A DNA stretch of 64,000 nucleotides from Bacillus subtilis (GTDB lineage Bacteria > Bacillota > Bacilli > Bacillales > Bacillaceae_C): positions 1 through 64,000 of the forward strand of contig NZ_VTQV01000019.1 in the NCBI RefSeq assembly GCF_008764245.1. The letters run 5' to 3'. Positions 1 through 8,846 of the stretch are shown here, in pieces; position 1 is the stretch's first letter; every line of letters begins with the position of its first letter. The notes under the pieces were generated by a model, which ran no database searches, had not been told where the DNA came from, and saw only the letters and a program-made list of their open reading frames with translations. The position numbers and the translations under genes were made by a program.

Positions 1-89
1 ATAGCCCTATAGGCCATGCATAAAAGAAGTGCCATAACCTACATTTTTAGTTTGCCATAAACACTAAAAAATGAACAAAAGGGAGGAAA

Positions 90-1424
90 ATGATGTCAAA
101 ATTCACGAAACTATTTGCTGTTTTTGTGCTGGGAGTAATGCTTATGTTAGCTCTGACCGCCTGTGAATCGGAACAAAGTGTAACGAAAGGTGAGGGTGAG
201 AATAATGATGCTGGAGCAAGTGAAGATGATCCCATAGAAAATATTACTTTAAACATTGTTTATCCTGAAGCATGGGAAGAAAAGCGATTTAATGAGGAGA
301 TTAAAGAGCCGGTTGAAGCGGCATTTCCTCATATTAAACTAAAGTATTTAGATCAACCTATTGAGGATCTGCTGGCCAAGAAAATTATGCCCGACATTAT
401 CTTTTTGGGTAATCCTTCTGGTCTCCCTAATTTTACGGAACATGGATTAACGATGGATATGAGTGATTTAATTGAGAAACACAATTTTGATTTAAGTAGA
501 ATTGAACCAAGCCTTTTAGCTGAGTCACGGATGTTCGCCGATGGCAAACTTTACACGTTACCGTATACTCGAGGCGCCACGGTGTTGCATTATAATAAAG
601 ATATTTTTGATATGTTTGGCGTGGATTACCCAAAAGATGATATGACTTGGGATGAAATTATCGATTTGGCCGCTAAATTGACTGGGGAAAAGAATGGTGT
701 GCACTACTACGGATTACAAATTCCGTATGCAAGTATTATGTTAGACCAGCGCGGCGTTCCAAAAGTGGATCCAGAAACAGATGAGCCTGCTTACACGAGT
801 GAGAAATACATGCCACTTTATCAAGAGTATTTAAGAAAGATGGAACGTGTGTATTCGATTCCGGGTAATGTCCCGGAAGGAGATGATGATAGGGATCCTA
901 GTATCGGACCGTTTTTCGGGGACCAGAACGTGGCGATGAATCCCATTTGGTCGCAGGTTGAACTTTTTTCAGAAGATGAAGATTTTAACTTTGATGTTGT
1001 GACCTATCCTGTTTGGAAAGACCGCCCTGGTATTTCCCGGCCTTCAAGATCTGGAAATATCGGTGTCGCAGCATCTTCTGAACATCCCGATGAAGCATTT
1101 AAAGTAATCGCGTACTTGTTCACAGATGACGTCCAACGGGCGACGGCTCGAAAAGGTCGCGCATCCTCATTGGCCGACCCAGCAATAAATGATGACTTCC
1201 TAGGGGACTTAATCGAAGAACGCCCATGGATGGAAGATTTGAATATCGATGCATTGACAAAGCATTCCTATCCGACGGATTTAGATCACTTTTCTCCGTA
1301 TGAGGAGGATGCCTATGCGGCTTTAGAAGAGAGGTTGCTAGATGGGGTAGATATTAATACGATTTTAAGAGAAGCACAAGAGGAAACGGAAACATTGGTA
1401 AAGGAAGCGAAGGAAAAGAAATAG
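90..1424 (+). CDS. Extracellular solute-binding lipoprotein (ABC sugar-type binding protein)
   Basis: A secreted substrate-binding protein of about 444 residues. A hydrophobic signal segment ends in the lipobox LTAC near residue 25, followed by an acidic, Ser/Gly/Glu-rich linker, so it should be a lipoprotein on the outer face of the membrane. The body resembles family 1 solute-binding proteins (the UgpB/MalE type), as in the segment with DGKLYTLPY and the later NKDIFDMFG stretch. Two ATGs are adjacent (90 and 93). The GGGAGG at 81-86 is better spaced for 93, so the true start could be one codon later. No permease or ATPase gene follows, and only 89 bases precede it in the window. The ligand cannot be told from the sequence. 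Confidence 0.8.
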   Translation: MMSKFTKLFAVFVLGVMLMLALTACESEQSVTKGEGENNDAGASEDDPIENITLNIVYPEAWEEKRFNEEIKEPVEAAFPHIKLKYLDQPIEDLLAKKIMPDIIFLGNPSGLPNFTEHGLTMDMSDLIEKHNFDLSRIEPSLLAESRMFADGKLYTLPYTRGATVLHYNKDIFDMFGVDYPKDDMTWDEIIDLAAKLTGEKNGVHYYGLQIPYASIMLDQRGVPKVDPETDEPAYTSEKYMPLYQEYLRKMERVYSIPGNVPEGDDDRDPSIGPFFGDQNVAMNPIWSQVELFSEDEDFNFDVVTYPVWKDRPGISRPSRSGNIGVAASSEHPDEAFKVIAYLFTDDVQRATARKGRASSLADPAINDDFLGDLIEERPWMEDLNIDALTKHSYPTDLDHFSPYEEDAYAALEERLLDGVDINTILREAQEETETLVKEAKEKK

Positions 1425-1603
1425 TGGGAGAGAAGATCAGAAATAGAAGAATCTTTACAAAGGTTTGAAAGCGCTAGCCCAGGACACATAAAGTGAATGG
1501 GGAATTCTTGAGTTTTGCGTCCCAAAAACAGGCGCGAACAGTGTGACATTTGATGGAATTTCTTAAGATGTGCATCTTTTAAGTAGCAATAATTATTATG
1601 TTA

Positions 1604-1634
1604 ACAGCCACTTGCTTTAGAGGTGGCTGTTTTA
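1604..1634 (+). terminator. Putative rho-independent terminator after the lipoprotein gene
   Basis: ACAGCCAC (1604-1611) pairs with GTGGCTGT (1623-1630) around a 10-nt loop and is followed by a short T run. The rest of the 295-base gap between the lipoprotein gene and yphA holds no convincing gene. Confidence 0.55.
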
Positions 1635-1719
1635 AGTATATTCACTCTTTGCCTTCACCGAATTAAAAAACTGATTAAATTCTGTTTTCCTTTCCTATAA
1701 TGGGAAGGGAGGTGGTTAA

Positions 1720-2316
1720 ATGCCGGGAAGCATATTTTTACTTTTTGTTTGGATAATATGGATTTTTGCTACCTTTTTAATGGACAAACAAGAAGAACAC
1801 CGATGGAAGATCGCTTTATTTGCACTTGTTATGATTATTTGTCTGCCGTTAAAAATTTCTTTTAATGGCTTTATGATGAGCGGACAAGGTCTTATTGTAT
1901 TAATTGCTTGCTATATGATCATGGTAAAGCTATCATTTAAAAAGCAATTTATCTTACTCATCTCTATCTTTTCGCTCCTATTGGGATATACGGGACTCCG
2001 ATTATTCGAATTATACGATCCAATTTTAATGATAGTGGACAGAAAAATTTTACTGGCCTTTTTATTAATCGTAGTAAGCTATTTTGTTTTCCCGTTCAAT
2101 TTTTTGGAAAGAGTCTTGTTGGTTTGTCTCGGTGTTTTACAGGGGGAGTTTTTACTGGCCCTTATTTTATCTAAATGGAGAATCCCTTATTTAATTGGCT
2201 CTTTGGAAGTATTTGATATTTTATCCATCACTATTTTTACGATGATGATTGGCTTTATTTTTTCAAAGATTTTTGTATTAATGAAAGTAACTAAAAGTAA
2301 AAAAGTTTTGCATTAA
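1720..2316 (+). CDS. yphA: YphA-like integral membrane protein
   Basis: A 198-residue, strongly hydrophobic protein with about six predicted membrane segments and short charged loops (for example MDKQEEHRWK near residue 21). Its size, topology and position just before der match YphA of B. subtilis, whose function is unknown. The start has a strong GGGAGGTGG about 3-12 bases upstream. A TATAAT at 1696-1701 may be its -10 box, which would give a very short leader. No catalytic motif is visible, so no function is proposed. Confidence 0.7.
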   Translation: MPGSIFLLFVWIIWIFATFLMDKQEEHRWKIALFALVMIICLPLKISFNGFMMSGQGLIVLIACYMIMVKLSFKKQFILLISIFSLLLGYTGLRLFELYDPILMIVDRKILLAFLLIVVSYFVFPFNFLERVLLVCLGVLQGEFLLALILSKWRIPYLIGSLEVFDILSITIFTMMIGFIFSKIFVLMKVTKSKKVLH

Positions 2317-2338
2317 ATCGTCAATTTTTTATTTTCGT

Positions 2339-2358
2339 TGTTTAGAAATTCATAAAAT
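2339..2358 (+). repeat. Exact 20-bp repeat, copy 1 (upstream of der)
   Basis: TGTTTAGAAATTCATAAAAT occurs here and again, identical, at 7991-8010 upstream of hbs. It is intergenic in both places and on the same strand relative to the downstream gene. It may be a shared promoter or regulatory site, but that is inference. Confidence 0.6.
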
Positions 2359-2517
2359 GGTATATTGTGGATTATACGTCTAGCTTGAATATGTATAATA
2401 TCAGTAAGTGACAGGGTGCTAGCTGGTGAGCATGAAGAGAATAAAATGTATTTTGAAACTTGACCGAAACATGTATAAAAAAGATTTTGAATTTGACTTG
2501 AAGTGAGTGATGATGAT

Positions 2518-3828
2518 ATGGCCAAAGCTACCGTTGCAATTGTAGGGCGTCCCAATGTAGGGAAGTCTACAATTTTCAATAGAATTGTTGGGGAGCGGAT
2601 CTCCATTGTAGAAGATTCACCAGGTGTAACCCGAGATCGGATTTATGGAACGGGTGATTGGCTTACACACGAGTTTCATTTAATTGATACGGGTGGAATC
2701 GATATGGGAGATGCTCCTTTTTTAGTCGAAATTCGTGAGCAAGCTGAATTAGCAATTGAAGAAGCAGATGTGATAATTTTTATAGTAAGTGCTCGAGAAG
2801 GTGTCACATCTACAGATGAGGAAGTTGGAAAAATATTATTCCGCTCGAAAAAGCCTGTCGTTCTAGCTGTTAATAAAGTAGATAATCCGGAGATGAAAGC
2901 AGATGTTTTTGAGTTTTATTCATTAGGTTTCGGCGAACCCTTCCCAATATCGGGCTCTCATGGACTCGGGTTAGGAGATATGCTAGATGAGGTTGTTCGG
3001 CATTTTCCTAGTGATTTGGAAGAAAGTGAAGATGAGGATATCATCAAATTTAGCTTAATTGGTCGTCCAAATGTTGGAAAATCGTCGATTGTGAATGCGT
3101 TACTTGGTGAAGATCGAGTAATTGTGAGTGATATTGCTGGTACAACACGAGATGCGACGGATTCTGCCTACGAGTTTGAAGGTCAGAAATATACGATTAT
3201 TGATACTGCTGGGATGCGGAAGAAAGGAAAAGTTTATGAGAAGACGGAAAAATATAGTGTTCTCAGGGCTTTAAAAGCGATTGATCGCTCAGATATAGTT
3301 CTAGTTGTGTTGAATGGGGAAGAAGGAATCTTGGAGCAAGATAAAAAGATTGCTGGTTACGCCCACGAAGCCGGTAGGGGAATCATCATTGTTGTCAATA
3401 AGTGGGATGTTGTTGAAAAAGATGATAAAACTATGAAGAATTTTGAAGAGCAAATCAGAGCCCACTTTCAATTTCTTGATTATGCACCGATTGTCTTTGT
3501 ATCGGCTAAAACGAAGAAGAGGCTTATAACGCTGCCTCCTGTTATTAAAATGGCAAGCGAGAATCACTCTTTACGTGTCCAATCAAGTGTCTTGAATGAG
3601 ATTATTATGGATGCGATTGCCCGTAATCCGGCACCAACAGATAAAGGCCGTAGGTTAAAAATCTTATACGCTACACAGGTTGGAGTCAAACCACCAACTT
3701 TTGTTGTTTTTGTGAATGACCCCGAACTTATGCACTTTTCTTATGAAAGGTTTTTAGAGAATCGGATTCGGGAAGCATTTGGGTTTGAAGGAACTCCTAT
3801 AAAAATGATTGCTAGAGCGAGAACATAA
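2518..3828 (+). CDS. der: Ribosome-biogenesis GTPase Der (EngA), tandem GTPase domains
   Basis: Der is an essential GTPase that acts in 50S subunit assembly. The protein has two consecutive Ras-like G domains, each with a P-loop GRPNVGKS (residues 10-17 and about 181-188), a DTGG/DTAG switch II and an NKxD base-recognition motif (NKVD, NKWD). A KH-like C-terminal domain ends in FGFEGTPIK. The ATG at 2518 gives 436 residues, the same as the B. subtilis protein. An in-frame GTG at 2503 would add five residues (MSDDD) that the family lacks. The SD-like AAGTGAG lies at 2501-2507. gpsA follows 30 bases after the stop, the conserved Bacillus order. Confidence 0.96.
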   Translation: MAKATVAIVGRPNVGKSTIFNRIVGERISIVEDSPGVTRDRIYGTGDWLTHEFHLIDTGGIDMGDAPFLVEIREQAELAIEEADVIIFIVSAREGVTSTDEEVGKILFRSKKPVVLAVNKVDNPEMKADVFEFYSLGFGEPFPISGSHGLGLGDMLDEVVRHFPSDLEESEDEDIIKFSLIGRPNVGKSSIVNALLGEDRVIVSDIAGTTRDATDSAYEFEGQKYTIIDTAGMRKKGKVYEKTEKYSVLRALKAIDRSDIVLVVLNGEEGILEQDKKIAGYAHEAGRGIIIVVNKWDVVEKDDKTMKNFEEQIRAHFQFLDYAPIVFVSAKTKKRLITLPPVIKMASENHSLRVQSSVLNEIIMDAIARNPAPTDKGRRLKILYATQVGVKPPTFVVFVNDPELMHFSYERFLENRIREAFGFEGTPIKMIARART

Positions 3829-3858
3829 GACTTAACAACTATAGAGTAGGTGAACAAT

Positions 3859-4914
3859 TTGGCTAATAAAAAAGAAAAACTTGCGGTGATTGGCGCTGGC
3901 AGCTGGGGGACAGCTCTTGCCCTAGTATTAGCTGATAATGGGCATGAAGTAACACTTTGGACGAGAAATGATTTGCAAAAGAAAGAAATCAATAGAAAAC
4001 ATGAGAACTCAAAATATCTTCCGGGAATTTCCTTGCCGGAAAATATTGTTGCTTCCACCTCACTGGAAGAGGCACTAGAAGAAGTAGGGACCGTTATCGT
4101 GGCTGTCCCTACAAAGGCAATCAGAGAGCAAATGAGAGCGATTCTTAAATTTCAACAAAAACCCCTCATTTTTGTTCATGTGAGTAAAGGAATAGAACCG
4201 GATACACTGTTACGTATTTCGGAAATGTTGGAAGAAGAGGTCCCAAATAAAATTCTTAAGGACATCGTGGTTTTGTCAGGACCGAGTCATGCGGAAGAAG
4301 TTAGTTTAAGACATCCTACAACGGTGACGGTTTCTTCTAAAAATATGGAAGCGGCAGAGTATGTTCGTGATCTATTTATGAATCAAAACTTCCGCGTTTA
4401 CACAAACCCAGACATAGTTGGGGTAGAGATCGGGGGCGCCTTAAAGAATATTATTGCGCTTGCAGCAGGAGTGTCTGATGGTCTAGGCTTCGGTGATAAT
4501 GCTAAGGCTGCCCTCATTACGCGGGGATTGGCTGAAATTTCTCGTCTTGGAACAAAGATTGGGGCAAATCCACTAACATTCTCCGGTCTGGCAGGTGTGG
4601 GCGATTTAATTGTTACATGCACAAGTGTCCATTCAAGAAATTGGAGAGCAGGAAATATGCTCGGACAGGGGCAAAATTTAGAAGATGTACTCCAAAATAT
4701 GGGGATGGCCGTGGAGGGTGTAAGAACAACAAAAGCGGCTTATCAACTTGCTCAAAAGTATCATTGTCAAATGCCAATTACCGAAATGTTATATCATGTT
4801 CTGTTTAATAACGTGGACGCAAAAGAAGCTGTCGAAAGGCTAATGGCGCGACTAAAGAAAAATGAAATGGAAGACCTTGTGGATATTTTAAGTGCGCAAA
4901 TGGAACAACATTAA
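3859..4914 (+). CDS. gpsA: NAD(P)-dependent glycerol-3-phosphate dehydrogenase
   Basis: This enzyme reduces dihydroxyacetone phosphate to sn-glycerol-3-phosphate in the cytosol, the first step of phospholipid backbone supply. The N-terminal Rossmann fold carries GAGSWG near residue 10. The middle has VSKGIEPD and [10 protein letters not shown], and the C-terminal domain has [13 protein letters not shown] with the conserved catalytic lysine. A TTG start at 3859 is chosen because AGGTGA at 3848-3853 is placed for it. A GTG at 3850 overlaps that SD and would add three residues. The protein is 351 residues, slightly longer than the B. subtilis one at its N terminus. Confidence 0.95.
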   Translation: MANKKEKLAVIGAGSWGTALALVLADNGHEVTLWTRNDLQKKEINRKHENSKYLPGISLPENIVASTSLEEALEEVGTVIVAVPTKAIREQMRAILKFQQKPLIFVHVSKGIEPDTLLRISEMLEEEVPNKILKDIVVLSGPSHAEEVSLRHPTTVTVSSKNMEAAEYVRDLFMNQNFRVYTNPDIVGVEIGGALKNIIALAAGVSDGLGFGDNAKAALITRGLAEISRLGTKIGANPLTFSGLAGVGDLIVTCTSVHSRNWRAGNMLGQGQNLEDVLQNMGMAVEGVRTTKAAYQLAQKYHCQMPITEMLYHVLFNNVDAKEAVERLMARLKKNEMEDLVDILSAQMEQH

Positions 4915-5105
4915 GTATGGGCAAGAGATGATGCGTTATTAATTTTGATGCATATACTAAGTCTGAAGCGATATGCTTGAACTACTGGTATGGGTATTGG
5001 GTTGTCGTTATGGAGCAGGGGGGGGTAAGCCTTGCTTCATATTTTTATGTGAAAATAAATAGTTATGGAAGTGTCATTAAGTTTTTATTTCTAGTTGACG
5101 AAAAA

Positions 5106-5114
5106 TGTTATAAT
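5106..5114 (+). promoter_or_regulatory. Extended -10 promoter (TGTTATAAT) before yphE
   Basis: TG-T-TATAAT is an extended -10 element. No good -35 lies 16-18 bases upstream; a TTGACG at 5095 is too close. The 270 bases between gpsA and yphE hold nothing else that I can support. Confidence 0.5.
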
Positions 5115-5182
5115 GAAAAAGACCTAAAGATTTGGCTTCTAGACAAATGTCAATCCATGAGAAGAAGAGTAACGGAGGAAAG

Positions 5183-5386
5183 ATGATGTCAGTTTCAATG
5201 CAAAAAATGTGGATTTCCATTATAGGCATGGGATTATTCGCAGTAGCTATGTTTGCTATGTACCTAGTTCGTTATAAATTAAAAAATAAGTGGATGAAAG
5301 TGATAGCAGGTATTGTTGGTTGGGTTTGTTTAATTTTCGGAGGTTTTATTACATTATTTATTGTCCTGTCAGGACCGACTTACTAA
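5183..5386 (+). CDS. yphE: Small membrane protein, YphE/DUF2768-like
   Basis: About 67 residues with two membrane segments (roughly residues 8-28 and 38-62) separated by a basic loop (RYKLKNKWMK). Size and place between gpsA and yphF match YphE of B. subtilis, a DUF2768 protein of unknown role. Consecutive ATGs lie at 5183 and 5186. GGAGG at 5174-5178 is spaced 4 and 7 bases from them, so 5186 may be the one used. Confidence 0.75.
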   Translation: MMSVSMQKMWISIIGMGLFAVAMFAMYLVRYKLKNKWMKVIAGIVGWVCLIFGGFITLFIVLSGPTY

Positions 5387-5437
5387 ATTTCACTAGATTC
5401 TTATGATTGGCGTACGCAGTTGAAAGGATGAACATCG

Positions 5438-6139
5438 ATGCAATTACGTTTTATTATGCCATTATTACTTATATTAATATTATCGGGTTGTATGTATCCT
5501 GATGAGAGAAAAGCAGAAAATAAAATCCCGTACGAAGACCAACTTGAGTCGGTACAAAAGGCAGTGGATCAATACCAAGATGAAAAAGATGGGATTTTAC
5601 CGATTAAAACTCGTGATCAAGATACACCTATATACATAAAATACCCCATTGATTTTTCGAAAATTGTTCCGAGTTATCTATCCTCTCCCCCGGGAAATTC
5701 TTTTGAGAGTGGAGGGATTTTTCAGTATGTACTAACCGATGTGGAAACAGATCCTACTGTAAAGTTAGTGGATTTAAGAATGGCTGAAAAAATAAGAGAA
5801 ATAAAAATCAGGCTTCAATCACAAAAATATCCTCCATTTAAAGAAACGCTGGCAGATAACGTTTACTCGATTGACTTTTCGAAGTTAGGCTATAAAACCG
5901 AACCATATGTTACTTCTCCTTTTAGTCATAACAACTTATCATTCGTTATGGATGGAAAAGGAGAAATATATGTTGATTATATAAGTGATTTGTATCAATC
6001 GATAAAAGGTGATAATGAATCCTATCAAAATGGTGATAATATAATCGATATTCTTACGAAAGATTCTCCATTTGTTCCAGCTTATTCTTTGCCTTACACA
6101 GTGGATGAAAACAATGAACCGATTTATATGGCTAAATAG
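5438..6139 (+). CDS. yphF: YphF-like lipoprotein
   Basis: A 233-residue secreted lipoprotein. The signal peptide ends in LSGC with the lipidated cysteine at residue 18, followed by a charged mature protein. Place between yphE and spoIVA and size match YphF of B. subtilis, whose function is not known to me. It contains no recognisable enzyme motif. A hairpin with a T tract (6144-6185) follows, so transcription likely ends before spoIVA. Confidence 0.75.
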   Translation: MQLRFIMPLLLILILSGCMYPDERKAENKIPYEDQLESVQKAVDQYQDEKDGILPIKTRDQDTPIYIKYPIDFSKIVPSYLSSPPGNSFESGGIFQYVLTDVETDPTVKLVDLRMAEKIREIKIRLQSQKYPPFKETLADNVYSIDFSKLGYKTEPYVTSPFSHNNLSFVMDGKGEIYVDYISDLYQSIKGDNESYQNGDNIIDILTKDSPFVPAYSLPYTVDENNEPIYMAK

Positions 6140-6143
6140 GAAT

Positions 6144-6185
6144 ATTCCTTCTTTCACTAAATATAATGTGGAAGAAGGATTTTTT
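6144..6185 (+). terminator. Rho-independent terminator after yphF
   Basis: CCTTCTT pairs with AAGAAGG around an AT-rich loop, with flanking CAC/GTG pairs, and is followed by six T residues. Confidence 0.75.
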
Positions 6186-6202
6186 AATTGGCAATAATTA
6201 TG

Positions 6203-6234
6203 GTCATATGAGAATCGGACAACATCATAAACAT
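6203..6234 (+). promoter_or_regulatory. Possible sigma-E promoter of spoIVA
   Basis: GTCATATG (6203-6210), a 15-base spacer and CATAAACAT (6226-6234) resemble the mother-cell sigma-E boxes. Known biology supports it: spoIVA is made in the mother cell under sigma-E in B. subtilis. The match to the -10 is imperfect. Confidence 0.4.
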
Positions 6235-6292
6235 ATATTGACGAGCGTCTATTATGGTTTGTCCCTTGAACTTAATGATAGGAGGGAACCTC

Positions 6293-7771
6293 TTGGAAAA
6301 GGTGGATATTTTTAAAGATATTGCGGAAAGAACGGGCGGGGACATCTATTTGGGAGTAGTAGGAGCTGTTCGTACAGGTAAGTCCACATTCATTAAGAAG
6401 TTTATGGAATTGGCTGTTCTACCGAATATTAAAAGTGAAGCAGATCGAGCACGGGCACAGGATGAACTTCCACAAAGTGCCGCAGGAAGAACCATTATGA
6501 CGACTGAACCGAAATTTGTCCCCAATCAGGCAGTCACTGTTCAGGTGGATGAGGGGCTAGAAGTGAATGTAAGGCTTGTAGATTGTGTTGGGTATACAGT
6601 ACCAGGTGCAAAGGGCTATGAAGATGAAAATGGCCCGAGAATGATCAATACACCGTGGTATGAAGACCCGATCTCATTTCACGAAGCAGCTGAGATTGGA
6701 ACAAGAAAAGTGATTCAGGAACATTCAGTTTTAGGTGTTGTCATTACAACAGATGGCACGATTGGTGAGATTCCACGTAGTGATTATATTGAAGCGGAAG
6801 AACGCGTGATAGATGAGCTTAAAGAAGTTGGGAAGCCATTTATAATGGTCATCAATTCTTCCCGTCCGCATCATGCTGAAACAGAGGCACTGAGAAAGGA
6901 ATTAGAAGATAAATATGATATACCTGTGCTTGCTATGTCTGTTGAAGGGATGAGAGAAGAAGATGTGATGAGTGTTCTTCGGGAAGCACTCTATGAATTC
7001 CCAGTACTTGAAGTCAATGTGAATTTGCCAAGCTGGGTAATGGTTTTAAAAGAAGATCATTGGTTAAGATCTAACTATCAAGAGGCTGTAAAAGAAACGG
7101 TGAAAGACATCAAACGGTTGCGTGATGTTGATCGTGTTGTCCAGCAATTCTATGAATATGATTATATCAATAATGCTGGATTGGCAGGAGTAGATATGGG
7201 GCAGGGGATTGCAGAGATTGATTTATTTGCTCCAGATGAACTTTATGATGATGTGTTAAAGGAAATAGTCGGAGTCGAGGTAAGAGGGAAAGACCATTTG
7301 TTAGAATTAATGCAAGACTTCGCGGATGCAAAGAGGGAATATGACCAAATCTCGGACGCTCTCATCATGGTGAAACAGACGGGGTATGGTATTGCCGCAC
7401 CGTCCTTAGCCGATATGAGTCTGGATGAACCTGAGATCATTAGACAAGGGTCAAGATTTGGTGTTAGATTAAAAGCGGTGGCTCCTTCTATTCATATGAT
7501 TAAGGTGGATGTGGAGTCTGAGTTCTCGCCAATTATCGGTACAGAGAAACAAAGTGAAGAACTTGTCCGCTATTTAATGCAAGACTTTGAAGATGACCCA
7601 TTATCGATTTGGAATTCAGATATCTTTGGCAGAAGCTTAAGCTCACTTGTAAGAGAAGGTATTCAAGGGAAAATTGCCATGATGCCAGAAAATGCTCGAT
7701 ACAAGCTAAAAGAGACGCTAGAAAGGATTATTAATGAGGGATCAGGCGGCTTAATTGCCATTATTTTGTAA
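6293..7771 (+). CDS. spoIVA: Stage IV sporulation protein A, spore coat basement ATPase
   Basis: SpoIVA is a TRAFAC-class protein that binds and hydrolyses ATP and polymerises on the forespore surface as the base of the spore coat. The N-terminal Walker A GAVRTGKST has its lysine at residue 30, as in B. subtilis. VDCVGYTVPGAKGYEDE follows, and the conserved C terminus ends GSGGLIAIIL, the region that anchors the protein to the forespore membrane. The TTG at 6293, 6 bases after AGGAGGG, gives 492 residues, exactly the usual length. An upstream GTG would add a tail the family does not have. A perfect terminator follows at 7841. Confidence 0.97.
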   Translation: MEKVDIFKDIAERTGGDIYLGVVGAVRTGKSTFIKKFMELAVLPNIKSEADRARAQDELPQSAAGRTIMTTEPKFVPNQAVTVQVDEGLEVNVRLVDCVGYTVPGAKGYEDENGPRMINTPWYEDPISFHEAAEIGTRKVIQEHSVLGVVITTDGTIGEIPRSDYIEAEERVIDELKEVGKPFIMVINSSRPHHAETEALRKELEDKYDIPVLAMSVEGMREEDVMSVLREALYEFPVLEVNVNLPSWVMVLKEDHWLRSNYQEAVKETVKDIKRLRDVDRVVQQFYEYDYINNAGLAGVDMGQGIAEIDLFAPDELYDDVLKEIVGVEVRGKDHLLELMQDFADAKREYDQISDALIMVKQTGYGIAAPSLADMSLDEPEIIRQGSRFGVRLKAVAPSIHMIKVDVESEFSPIIGTEKQSEELVRYLMQDFEDDPLSIWNSDIFGRSLSSLVREGIQGKIAMMPENARYKLKETLERIINEGSGGLIAIIL

Positions 7772-7819
7772 GGAAAAAGAGAAGCTTGTAAAGTAAATGA
7801 AATATGCATGTCTCGCCGC

Positions 7820-7839
7820 CAGGCGCTTGTGTTTTTCTT
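7820..7839 (+). repeat. Solo terminal fragment of the GCGCTTGCGC repeat family
   Basis: This 20-base stretch matches the end of the dispersed repeat found at 17335 and 22074 at about 18 of 20 positions when compared with the reverse complement of the 17335 copy. No other part of the repeat is present, so it looks like a remnant. Confidence 0.45.
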
Positions 7840-7840
7840 A

Positions 7841-7876
7841 AAAAGATGCCGAATTTGACGAAATTCGGCATCTTTT
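7841..7876 (+). terminator. Strong bidirectional terminator after spoIVA
   Basis: AAAAGATGCCGAATTT pairs perfectly over 16 bases with AAATTCGGCATCTTTT around a GACG loop. The A and T ends make it active on either strand. Confidence 0.9.
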
Positions 7877-7990
7877 CCATTTTTCGTCGCATTAATTCTT
7901 GCTAACCGATATTTTATATGTTAATCTTTTAAACAGAATTGTTGATGAACCCCGATTATCAGCAGTTTTGATAGGATTTCTACCTTTTAA

Positions 7991-8010
7991 TGTTTAGAAA
8001 TTCATAAAAT
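7991..8010 (+). repeat. Exact 20-bp repeat, copy 2 (upstream of hbs)
   Basis: Identical to 2339-2358. It lies 66 bases before the hbs start, inside the 304-base spoIVA-hbs gap that also holds a terminator and a repeat remnant. Confidence 0.6.
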
Positions 8011-8075
8011 TGTTTACAAATGTAATAGTAGTTGAGGAACTTGTTTTCTCTATTTCTTAGGAGGAGGTGAATGGC

Positions 8076-8348
8076 ATGAACAAAACTGAACTTATCAATT
8101 CTGTTGCTGAAGCAGCTGAGCTTTCCAAAAAGGATGCAACTAAAGCGGTTGATGCCGTATTCCAATCTATTCAAGATACATTGGCTAATGGCGATAAGGT
8201 AGCATTGATTGGTTTCGGAAACTTTGAAGTGCGCGAACGTGCGGCTCGTAAAGGAAGAAACCCACAAACCGGTGAAGAAATTGAAATTGCAGCTAGCAAG
8301 GTACCAGCTTTCAAACCAGGTAAAGCATTAAAAGATGCTGTCAAATAA
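8076..8348 (+). CDS. hbs: Histone-like DNA-binding protein HU (HBsu)
   Basis: HU is the main nucleoid protein. It binds and bends DNA as a homodimer without strong sequence preference. The 90-residue protein begins [21 protein letters not shown] and contains the DNA-wrapping arm with [18 protein letters not shown], ending in [14 protein letters not shown]. The ATG at 8076 is chosen because it matches the family N terminus and follows AGGAGGTG (8060-8067); an upstream GTG overlaps that SD. A terminator follows at 8386. mtrB comes next with no folE gene between. Confidence 0.97.
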   Translation: MNKTELINSVAEAAELSKKDATKAVDAVFQSIQDTLANGDKVALIGFGNFEVRERAARKGRNPQTGEEIEIAASKVPAFKPGKALKDAVK

Positions 8349-8385
8349 TATTTTTTACATACATTCTTGAGAAAGAATGTAGGAG

Positions 8386-8415
8386 GGAACTGTCCTATTT
8401 AGGCAGTTCCTTTTT
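8386..8415 (+). terminator. Rho-independent terminator after hbs
   Basis: GGAACTG (8386-8392) pairs with CAGTTCC (8404-8410) and is followed by TTTTT. A second small hairpin (8360-8379) lies just before it. Confidence 0.85.
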
Positions 8416-8520
8416 ATGTGCAAATCATTTGTGTTACTATGTACAGTAAAATAACTGATATTTTATGAAGATGATTTTACGATGGGCTCTTGATAAGTAA
8501 AAAACTAAGGGGTGTAATGA

Positions 8521-8745
8521 TTGAAGGAACAATCGGATTTTATTATTATTAAATCGTTAGAAGACGGTGTGAATGTGATTGGATTAACAAGAGGTTCGGA
8601 TACAAAATTCCATCATGCTGAAAAACTAGATCAAGGGGAAGTAATGATCGCTCAATTTACTGAACATACTTCTGCTATAAAGGTTAGAGGAGAAGCCAAG
8701 ATTTTAACGGCTTTCGGTGAAATAAATAGTGAAAGATCTAAGTAG
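8521..8745 (+). CDS. mtrB: Trp RNA-binding attenuation protein (TRAP, MtrB)
   Basis: TRAP forms an 11-subunit ring that, when loaded with tryptophan, wraps (G/U)AG repeats in RNA and terminates or represses trp genes. The 74-residue protein keeps the three residues that contact RNA in B. subtilis TRAP (Lys37, Lys56, Arg58), here K35, K54 and R56, and the tryptophan-pocket region [16 protein letters not shown]. The start is TTG after AAGGGGTG. In B. subtilis it follows folE (mtrA); here folE is missing and hbs is directly upstream. No trp operon lies in the window, so its targets are elsewhere. Confidence 0.95.
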   Translation: MKEQSDFIIIKSLEDGVNVIGLTRGSDTKFHHAEKLDQGEVMIAQFTEHTSAIKVRGEAKILTAFGEINSERSK

Positions 8746-8781
8746 CTTCTTTATAGACAATCGCCATACACCATACCATTA

Positions 8782-8790
8782 TGTTATAAT
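8782..8790 (+). promoter_or_regulatory. Extended -10 promoter (TGTTATAAT) of hepS
   Basis: TG-T-TATAAT lies about 57 bases before the hepS start, with no clear -35. It probably drives the hepS-menG-hepT operon. Confidence 0.5.
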
Positions 8791-8846
8791 AAAATTTGTG
8801 CACAAAGGAACATATTGATTAATGTGATAGAAATGAGGCTTAATTT

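Noticed and set aside
1440-1560. Possible degenerate copy of one of the repeats after the lipoprotein gene (CCAGGAC, GGCGCGAAC)
   Set aside because: The AGGAC here is not in a hairpin and no longer match to either repeat family could be found.
5095-5114. TTGACG plus TATAAT as a normal promoter before yphE
   Set aside because: The spacer would be only eight bases. The extended -10 alone is more plausible.
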